The position numbers were made by a program, and so were the translations under genes. Shown piece after piece: positions 14,752 through 19,590 of a DNA stretch of 19,590 bases (the first letter of the stretch is position 1; every line of letters starts with the position of its first letter). The notes under the pieces are model-generated. The model ran no database searches. It was not told the origin of the DNA and saw only the letters and a list, made by a program, of their open reading frames with translations. The stretch is taken from the NCBI GenBank assembly GCA_032052615.1, contig DAMBWF010000023.1:1-19590 (forward strand), written 5' to 3'. The DNA comes from Pseudomonas_T sp032052615 (lineage in GTDB: Bacteria; Pseudomonadota; Gammaproteobacteria; Pseudomonadales; Pseudomonadaceae).

Positions 14752-15639
14752 TCAAAGCGTGCGCGCCTCCATCAGCCAATCCCTCACCCTCTCCACTGGT
14801 CCGGAGCGGCGATGGCGGGGAGTCAACACATAGAAGTCAGCGTCCCCACGCAGCGACCCCTCGAAAGGGCATACCAGGCGCCCATCGGCCAGGTCCTGGT
14901 CGAGGAAGAAGCGGTTGGCCAGGGCGATGCCCTGTCCGGCGAGGGCGGCGTCGATGGCATGGGAAGTCTGATTGAAGCGAATGCCCTTGGCGTTTGGGAC
15001 CGGCGCGCCGCCGAGGAAGGCCGCGAGGTAGTCGGGCCAAAGGTCGTGGGTATCGTGAAGCAGAACGAGGCCGTCCAGGTCCTCCGCCCGCAGGGGCGGC
15101 TCCCTGCCTTGGAGCAGCGCCGGGCTGCAAACGGCGATGACGTCCTGCTCGAACAGCAGCTCCGACGTTACGCCGGGGCCGAAGGGCGGGCACCCGTAGC
15201 GGACAGCGATGTCGACGCGGTCGACATGGAAGCTGGACAGGCGCTCGGTGGCGAGGATGTGCAATTCTAATTCCGGATGCCGGCCCGTGAAGTCCGGCAA
15301 GCGTGGGATCAGCCATTTCGAGGCGAAGGTGGGCGTTACGCTGATGGTCAGCGGCAGCGGGGCCGGACGTAGCGCGCGGGTCGCCTCGGCGATGAGGGCG
15401 AAGGCCCGGCCGATGTCCGCCTGGTAGGCGCGTCCGTCGCCGGTGAGGGCTAGTTTGCGCGGCAAGCGATCGAACAGTTGCAGGCCCAGCTCCGCCTCCA
15501 GCCCACGGACCTGCTGGGCCACCGCGCCCTGGGTGACGCCCAGCTCCTCGGCCGCCAGGCGGAAGCTCAGATGCCGCGCGGCGGCCTCGAAGGCGCGCAG
15601 GCCGTTGAGGGAGGGAAGGCGTCGGGGCGTACGGGCCAT
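14752..15639 (-). CDS. LysR-family transcriptional regulator, GcvA-like
   Basis: This 295-residue protein is full length for the family. The N-terminal winged HTH is clear (LNGLRAFEAAARHLSF at 11-26, then LAAEELGVTQGAVAQQVRGL at 28-47). A linker helix and a periplasmic-binding-like effector domain from about 92 (PLTISVTPTFASKWLIPRLP) follow. The HTH and effector domains are of the GcvA/TrpI subgroup; the effector is unknown. It is divergent from the SDR gene at 15760, the classic LysR arrangement, so it probably controls that gene and itself. Its ATG lies beside a 5-3-5 inverted repeat (15643-15655). No strong Shine-Dalgarno precedes the ATG. Confidence 0.92.
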   Translation of the reverse strand: MARTPRRLPSLNGLRAFEAAARHLSFRLAAEELGVTQGAVAQQVRGLEAELGLQLFDRLPRKLALTGDGRAYQADIGRAFALIAEATRALRPAPLPLTISVTPTFASKWLIPRLPDFTGRHPELELHILATERLSSFHVDRVDIAVRYGCPPFGPGVTSELLFEQDVIAVCSPALLQGREPPLRAEDLDGLVLLHDTHDLWPDYLAAFLGGAPVPNAKGIRFNQTSHAIDAALAGQGIALANRFFLDQDLADGRLVCPFEGSLRGDADFYVLTPRHRRSGPVERVRDWLMEARTL

Positions 15640-15642
15640 GGT

Positions 15643-15655
15643 GTAGATTTTCTAC
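15643..15655. promoter_or_regulatory. Candidate LysR operator
   Basis: GTAGA, TTT, TCTAC forms a short AT-containing inverted repeat 4 nt upstream of the LysR start in otherwise GC-rich DNA. LysR proteins usually bind interrupted palindromes in the divergent spacer. Its position right at the lysR start would fit autorepression. The spacing differs from the textbook T-N11-A. Confidence 0.4.
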
Positions 15656-15759
15656 TGTGAATGAAGACGAAAACGAGTTCGTCGGGCCATGGTGGGCGAT
15701 GGTATACCTGGCCGCTCACCGTGCGATACCGGGGCCAAGCCCCCGCCAGGAGACTTTAC

Positions 15760-16464
15760 ATGACCGCAGAAAAAGTAGCCGTTCTTACCGCCGCCGGCAG
15801 TGGCATGGGCGCCGCGACGGCCCGGCGCCTGAGCGCCGATGGGTTCAAGGTGGCGATCCTCTCGTCGTCGGGCAAGGGCGAGGCGCTGGCCCAGGCGCTG
15901 GGAGGGATCGGCGTAACCGGCTCGAACCAGTCCAGCGAGGACTTGCAACGCCTGGTGGACCGGACCCTCGACACCTGGGGCCGCATCGACGTGCTGGTGA
16001 ACAGTGCCGGTCATGGGCCGAGGGCGCCCATCCTGGCGCTCACCGACGAGGACTGGCACCAGGGGCTGGACGTCTACCTGATGAACGTCGTGCGCATGGC
16101 GCGGGTGGTGACGCCGGTCATGCAGCGGCAGCGCTCGGGGTCGATCATCAACATTTCCAGCGCCTGGGCCTTCGAGCCCGACGCCATGTTCCCTACGTCC
16201 GCCGTGTTCCGCGCCGGCCTCGCGGCATACACCAAGCTGTTCGCGGATGCCTACGCCGCCGACAACATCCGCATGAACAATGTGCTGCCGGGCTGGATCG
16301 ACAGCCTGCCGGGAACCGAGGAGCGGCGCCGGCAGGTGCCGCTGCAGCGCTACGGGAAAGCCGAGGAAGTCGCCGCCACCATCGCCTTCCTCGCCTCCGA
16401 GGGCGGCGGCTACATCACCGGCCAGAACCTTCGGGTCGATGGCGGCCTCGGACGTTCGATCTGA
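15760..16464 (+). CDS. SDR-family oxidoreductase with atypical active site
   Basis: This 234-residue protein is a classical-size short-chain dehydrogenase/reductase. It has a nucleotide-binding TAAGSGMG (10-17), NSAG (81-84, in place of NNAG), INISS with the catalytic serine (S133 or S134), and a C-terminal ITGQNLRVDGG typical of FabG-like enzymes. Where YxxxK is expected, the sequence reads SAVFR (147-151), so the catalytic Tyr is Ser and the Lys is Arg. ATG 15760 is chosen because AGGAG lies 7 nt upstream; the frame extends upstream to 15661 but gives a non-SDR N-terminus. It is divergent from the LysR gene and likely regulated by it. The substrate is unknown. Confidence 0.9.
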   Translation: MTAEKVAVLTAAGSGMGAATARRLSADGFKVAILSSSGKGEALAQALGGIGVTGSNQSSEDLQRLVDRTLDTWGRIDVLVNSAGHGPRAPILALTDEDWHQGLDVYLMNVVRMARVVTPVMQRQRSGSIINISSAWAFEPDAMFPTSAVFRAGLAAYTKLFADAYAADNIRMNNVLPGWIDSLPGTEERRRQVPLQRYGKAEEVAATIAFLASEGGGYITGQNLRVDGGLGRSI

Positions 16465-16480
16465 TCGCCAGCCCCCTCGC

Positions 16481-16505
16481 CTCCGGCCTTTTCCTGCGGC
16501 CGGAG
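16481..16505. terminator. 8-bp GC-rich stem-loop after the SDR gene
   Basis: CTCCGGCC (16481-16488) and GGCCGGAG (16498-16505) flank the loop TTTTCCTGC, 17 nt after the SDR stop. It has no T-run after the stem, so it is a weak intrinsic or factor-dependent terminator. Confidence 0.5.
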
Positions 16506-16680
16506 CGGCCTGGGGGCGGCACCTCATGAAAACCCAGACGGTTGCTGTCTCGCCACGCGGTACCGGACGCCAGGCGAATGAATCCACGTGTTAGCGCATA
16601 CGGGCGACCTTCGGCCTGTCGGTGTTCGGCTACGCCTTCGCCGCCAGCCCTTCATGGCTCATCGTCGAAGCCTTGGGAGA

Positions 16681-16719
16681 GCGCCGTTTAGCGCCACTGG
16701 TGGCGCTGGCCATCGGCGC
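16681..16719. repeat. Extended imperfect hairpin (REP-like)
   Basis: The outer arms GCGCCG (16681-16686) and CGGCGC (16714-16719) enclose the inner arms AGCGCCAC (16690-16697) and GTGGCGCT (16700-16707) with a TG tip. It lies in the spacer between SDR and pit and resembles intergenic palindromic elements of pseudomonads. No second copy was noticed in this window. Confidence 0.4.
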
Positions 16720-16977
16720 GCGTGGAGGTCGGTTGAAGGCGATGGGCCTCCTGCCCTTGGCGTTGATCCCAGCGGCTTCGCGATCCTGCCATGCGCCAGG
16801 CGCGACAAAGGCGCTCGCCGGCGCGACGAATCGTCGCTTCGGCGATGCGACGGGCACGGGCCGTCCAGGAAGGCGTCGGCAGCGGCCGATCCGGCGCGTG
16901 GCGAGCCGCTCGGGCGCGCCCGCCCCGTGCCGTTGACGCCCCGCCAGGAGCGACCGGCCGGCGGCCCGTTAATAGGG

Positions 16978-17000
16978 TTGTCATGGCTTTTCTGGCATAA
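16978..17000 (+). promoter_or_regulatory. Candidate pit promoter region
   Basis: TTGTCAT (16978-16984) and CTGGCAT (16992-16998), ending in GCATAAT, lie in an AT-richer island 34 nt before the pit ATG. CATAAT is a plausible -10. TTGTCA is a good -35 by sequence but the spacing of 12 is too short, so the -35 is not settled. The two heptamers resemble Pho-box half-sites but with a 14-nt rather than 11-nt period. Confidence 0.4.
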
Positions 17001-17033
17001 TCGCGCCCCCTTCACGAGCGGGTCGTATCCCTC

Positions 17034-18506
17034 ATGTTCGATCTATTCACCGGGCTCGATGCCTGGCTGGTGTTGAGTCTCATACTGGCCATGGCCTTCG
17101 TGCTGTTCTTCGAGTTCATCAATGGGTTTCACGACACCGCCAACGCCGTGGCCACGGTGATCTACACCAAGGCCATGCCCCCACAACTGGCCGTTATGCT
17201 CTCCGGCATCTTCAATTTCTTCGGCGTGCTCCTGGGCGGCGTCGGCGTCGCCTATGCCATCGTCCACCTGTTGCCGGTGGAGCTGCTGATCGAAGTGAAC
17301 ACCGCCCACGGGTTGGCGATGGTCTTCTCCCTGCTGGGCGCGGCCATTACCTGGAACCTTGGCACCTGGTACCTGGGGATTCCGGCCTCCAGCTCCCATA
17401 CCCTGATCGGCTCCATCCTCGGCGTGGGCTTGGCCAATGCCCTGCTCACCGGCATTCCGGTGGGCGAAGGCATCAACTGGCAGAAGGCGATCGAGATCGC
17501 CACGTCCCTGGTCATTTCCCCGGTCGCCGGTTTCATCATCGCCGGCCTGCTGCTGCTCGGGCTGAAGGCCTGGCGCCCGCTGTCGAAGATGCACAACACG
17601 CCCGAGGATCGCCGCGAGGTGAAAGGGAAGAAGCACCCGCCTTTCTGGAATCGCCTGGTGCTGGTGATCTCCGCCATGGCGGTGAGCTTCGTCCATGGGT
17701 CCAACGACGGCCAGAAAGGCATCGGCCTGATCATGCTGGTGCTGATCGGCATCGTGCCGGCGAAGTTCGTCCTCGACCTGGAGAGCACCACGTATCAGAT
17801 CGAGCGCACTCGCGACGCGGCGGTGCACCTGAACGATTTCTACCAGCGCAACGCCGCTACGCTGAGCGATTACCTGGCGCTGAAACGCGACCGGGATACC
17901 GAACTGCCCGAGCAGTTCCACTGCGACCCGAAGCTGACCGTGCCGACCATGGAGGCCCTGCACAAGACCCTGAGCGGCGTCAGCGATTATCGCGACCTCG
18001 ATGAAAATGCCCGGGTCCAGGTGCGCCGCTACCTGCTGTGCCTCGACGACACGGCGAAGAAGGTCGGCAAGCTGGACAGCCTGGAAGCGCGCGAGCGCGC
18101 CGACCTGGAGAAGCTGCGCAAGGACCTCACCGCCACCACCGAATACGCGCCGTTCTGGGTCATCATCGCGGTTGCCCTGGCCCTCGGCGCCGGCACCATG
18201 GTCGGTTGGAAACGCGTGGTGAAGACCGTCGGCGAGAAGATCGGCCGCCAGGGCATGACCTACGCCCAGGGCATGTGCGCCCAGATCACCGCCGCCAGCG
18301 CCATCGGCGTGGCGAACATCTTCAGCCTGCCCGTTTCCACCACCCACGTGCTCTCCTCCGGCGTCGCCGGCACCATGGTGGCCAACAAGAGCGGCCTCCA
18401 AGGCAATACCGTGCGGGCCATCCTGCTGGCCTGGGTGCTGACCCTCCCGGCCGCCATGGCCCTCGCCGCCGGCCTATTCTGGATGGCGGTCAAGCTGTTC
18501 GTCTGA
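17034..18506 (+). CDS. pitA: Inorganic phosphate transporter, PitA family
   Basis: Pit proteins are inner-membrane, proton-coupled low-affinity carriers of metal-phosphate complexes. The 490-residue protein has the duplicated family signature: GFHDTANAV (31-39) and HGSNDGQKG (221-229). There are paired SSSHT (119-123) and PVSTTHVLSS motifs in the two halves, about ten hydrophobic segments, and a long central hydrophilic domain (about 250-370). I recognise it as close to P. aeruginosa PA4292. ATG 17034 matches the family N-terminus, though only a poor GAGCGGG-like ribosome binding site precedes it. A strong terminator follows the stop by 14 nt, so it is a single-gene unit. The chemoreceptor gene next to it is on the same strand but has its own promoter. 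Confidence 0.95.
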   Translation: MFDLFTGLDAWLVLSLILAMAFVLFFEFINGFHDTANAVATVIYTKAMPPQLAVMLSGIFNFFGVLLGGVGVAYAIVHLLPVELLIEVNTAHGLAMVFSLLGAAITWNLGTWYLGIPASSSHTLIGSILGVGLANALLTGIPVGEGINWQKAIEIATSLVISPVAGFIIAGLLLLGLKAWRPLSKMHNTPEDRREVKGKKHPPFWNRLVLVISAMAVSFVHGSNDGQKGIGLIMLVLIGIVPAKFVLDLESTTYQIERTRDAAVHLNDFYQRNAATLSDYLALKRDRDTELPEQFHCDPKLTVPTMEALHKTLSGVSDYRDLDENARVQVRRYLLCLDDTAKKVGKLDSLEARERADLEKLRKDLTATTEYAPFWVIIAVALALGAGTMVGWKRVVKTVGEKIGRQGMTYAQGMCAQITAASAIGVANIFSLPVSTTHVLSSGVAGTMVANKSGLQGNTVRAILLAWVLTLPAAMALAAGLFWMAVKLFV

Positions 18507-18520
18507 GCGAACGCCATCGC

Positions 18521-18544
18521 AAGGGCGCCCACGGGCGCCCTTTT
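18521..18544 (+). terminator. Intrinsic terminator of pitA
   Basis: AAGGGCGC and GCGCCCTT arms (18521-18528, 18535-18542) around CCACGG, followed by TT. With the last two T of the stem this makes a four-T tail (18541-18544). It lies 14 nt after the pit stop. Confidence 0.85.
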
Positions 18545-18576
18545 CATACCCGGGCCCGGTTTGCTTTCCGCGCGAC

Positions 18577-18604
18577 TAAAGCTTTACTGAAGCGCTGCCG
18601 ACAT
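18577..18604 (+). promoter_or_regulatory. FliA (sigma-28)-like promoter of the chemoreceptor gene
   Basis: TAAA (18577-18580) and GCCGACAT (18597-18604), 16 nt apart, match the sigma-28 pattern TAAA-N15-GCCGATAA with two mismatches and one extra spacer base. The gene start is 79 nt downstream. Chemoreceptor genes in pseudomonads are commonly FliA-dependent. Confidence 0.55.
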
Positions 18605-18682
18605 TAAGGTTGAACGCCCTCGCGGCACCTCAGTAAGCGTGTTCCCGAACGCAGTCGCCGACCTGACCGGAAGTACCCCACG

Positions 18683-19590
18683 ATGAGCAACCTCAAGTTC
18701 AGCCATAAAATCCTGCTGGCGGCCGCCCTGGTGGTGATCGCCGCATTCTCGCTGTTCACGCTGTACAACGATTACCTGCAACGCAACGCCATACGCGCCG
18801 ATCTGGAGAACTACTTGAGGGAGACCGGCGAGGTCACCGCCGGCAACATACAGAACTGGCTCTCGGGCCGGATCCTGCTGGTCGAAAGCGCGGCCCAGTC
18901 CGTCGCACGCAACCCCGACCCGAGCCAAGTGGCGGCCTTGCTGAAGCAGAAAGCGCTGTCGTCCACCTTCGCCCTCACCTACCTGGGCACCCAGCAGGGC
19001 ACATTCGTCCGCTACCCCGACGGCGACATGCCCTCCGACTACGATCCCCGCGCCCGTCCCTGGTACAAGCAGGCCGTGAGCGCCGGCGGCACCGCCCTCA
19101 CCGAGCCCTACCTCGACGCCGTGACCCATGGGCTGATCATGTCGGTGGTCACCCCGGCCGAAAACATCGGCGTGGTGGGGGGCGACCTGAGCCTGCAGAC
19201 CCTGGTGGGTATCATCAACTCCCTGGACTTCAACGGCATGGGCTATGCCTTCCTGGTCAGCGCCGACGGCAAGATCCTGGTGCACCCGGACAACAACCTG
19301 GCGATGAAGAACCTAAGCGACATCTTCCCGCGCCACACGCCCCCCATCGGTACCGCCATCACCGAGACCGAACAGAACGGTGAAGCCCGCATCGTCACCT
19401 TCTCTCCGGTCAAGGGCCTGCCCTCGGTGAACTGGTATGTGGGCCTGTCCATCGATCGGGCCGAGGCCTACTCGATGCTCAGCGAGTTCCGCACTTCGGC
19501 GATCGCCGCCACCCTCATCGCCGTGGTGGCCATTCTCCTGCTGCTGGGCATGCTGATCCGCGTGCTGCTGCGCCCGCTGCACCAGATGAG
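18683..19590 (+). CDS. Methyl-accepting chemotaxis protein, dCache sensor (3' end outside window)
   Basis: The first 302 residues are present. A short basic N-terminus and a transmembrane helix (about 9-28) are followed by a periplasmic dCache domain (about 30-270), a second transmembrane helix (about 273-296) and the start of the HAMP linker (RPLHQM). The sensor has the complete amino-acid-binding dCache pattern in PctA-like spacing: Y120, R125, W127, Y128, Y143, D145, and D168 in GVVGGDL. This predicts an amino-acid chemoreceptor feeding the CheA/CheY pathway at the inner membrane. GGAAG lies 9 nt before ATG 18683, and a FliA-like promoter lies upstream. The signalling domain is beyond the window. 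Confidence 0.93.
   Translation, partial: MSNLKFSHKILLAAALVVIAAFSLFTLYNDYLQRNAIRADLENYLRETGEVTAGNIQNWLSGRILLVESAAQSVARNPDPSQVAALLKQKALSSTFALTYLGTQQGTFVRYPDGDMPSDYDPRARPWYKQAVSAGGTALTEPYLDAVTHGLIMSVVTPAENIGVVGGDLSLQTLVGIINSLDFNGMGYAFLVSADGKILVHPDNNLAMKNLSDIFPRHTPPIGTAITETEQNGEARIVTFSPVKGLPSVNWYVGLSIDRAEAYSMLSEFRTSAIAATLIAVVAILLLLGMLIRVLLRPLHQM

Larger units (their letters stand above)
16506..17033. other. Gene-free GC-rich spacer between SDR and pit
   Basis: Several long frames are open on both strands here, but this is expected at such GC content, and none has a ribosome binding site plus a recognisable product. The spacer holds a two-part hairpin (16681-16719), a 7-1-7 inverted repeat GCGACGA/TCGTCGC (16823-16837) and, at its right end, the pit promoter region. 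It could contain degraded coding sequence or REP-like elements. Confidence 0.4.

Noticed and set aside
14571..14975. 134-codon plus-strand frame
   Set aside because: Mostly antisense to the 3' end of the LysR gene, Pro/Arg/Ser-rich, no start signal.
15652..16587. 311-codon minus-strand frame opposite the SDR gene
   Set aside because: Antisense of a recognised SDR; translation is Gly/Arg/Ala-rich with no domain and no start signal.
16588..17076. Plus-strand frames in the SDR-pit spacer
   Set aside because: Arg/Pro-rich translations in GC-rich DNA, one overlapping the pit start; no ribosome binding site or recognisable domain.
17043..18401. 452-codon minus-strand frame opposite pitA
   Set aside because: Very high GC with His/Gln/Asp/Gly-rich low-complexity translation, typical of an antisense frame of a GC-rich gene; pitA is certain.

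Overview
The window looks like a Pseudomonas chromosome carrying a genomic island. The right part (about 14.7-19.6 kb) is very GC-rich. It encodes a LysR regulator, a short-chain dehydrogenase, a PitA-type phosphate transporter whose sequence I recognise as close to P. aeruginosa PA4292, and a dCache chemoreceptor behind a FliA-like promoter. The genus call rests on these proteins and on base composition. I cannot name the species; a P. citronellolis/P. nitroreducens-like relative is only a guess.

The left part (1 to about 14.2 kb) is less GC-rich and consists of accessory genes. It starts with the first codons of a leftward gene, a small hypothetical gene and a cysteine-rich secreted protein, closed by a strong terminator at 1541. 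Then comes a leftward defence operon: small HTH protein, hsdM, hsdS, an ImmA/IrrE-type metalloprotease with HTH-like N-terminus, a PIN-domain (DUF4411-like) ribonuclease, and hsdR. HTH to PIN are abutting or overlap by 4 bp, whereas hsdR follows a 128-nt gap. This is a type I restriction-modification system with a toxin-antitoxin-like pair inserted between the specificity and restriction genes.

Upstream of it (10.4-14.1 kb) lies an element-maintenance module: a YfjJ/inovirus-Gp2-type replication-initiator-like protein with HUH and YxxK motifs, an AlpA-family regulator, a 430-residue winged-helix-like protein, and a divergent 254-residue protein with a possible ribbon-helix-helix. This module is full of DNA structure: a 12-bp perfect inverted repeat (11425-11460), a hairpin covering the alpA ribosome binding site, an 18-bp palindrome, and a three-copy iteron-like palindromic cluster in the AT-rich divergent intergenic region (13150-13246). 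It looks like the replication/control region of a P4-like or integrative element. No integrase, tRNA gene or CRISPR array is visible.

The island probably ends between 14067 and 14236, just before a strong terminator at 14237-14269. Between there and the LysR gene lies a possible degenerate reading frame (14330-14668). The LysR and SDR genes are divergent and share a 120-bp control region. The SDR lacks the canonical catalytic Tyr and Lys. The chemoreceptor gene runs off the right edge but its complete sensor domain is present and carries the amino-acid-binding dCache motif.
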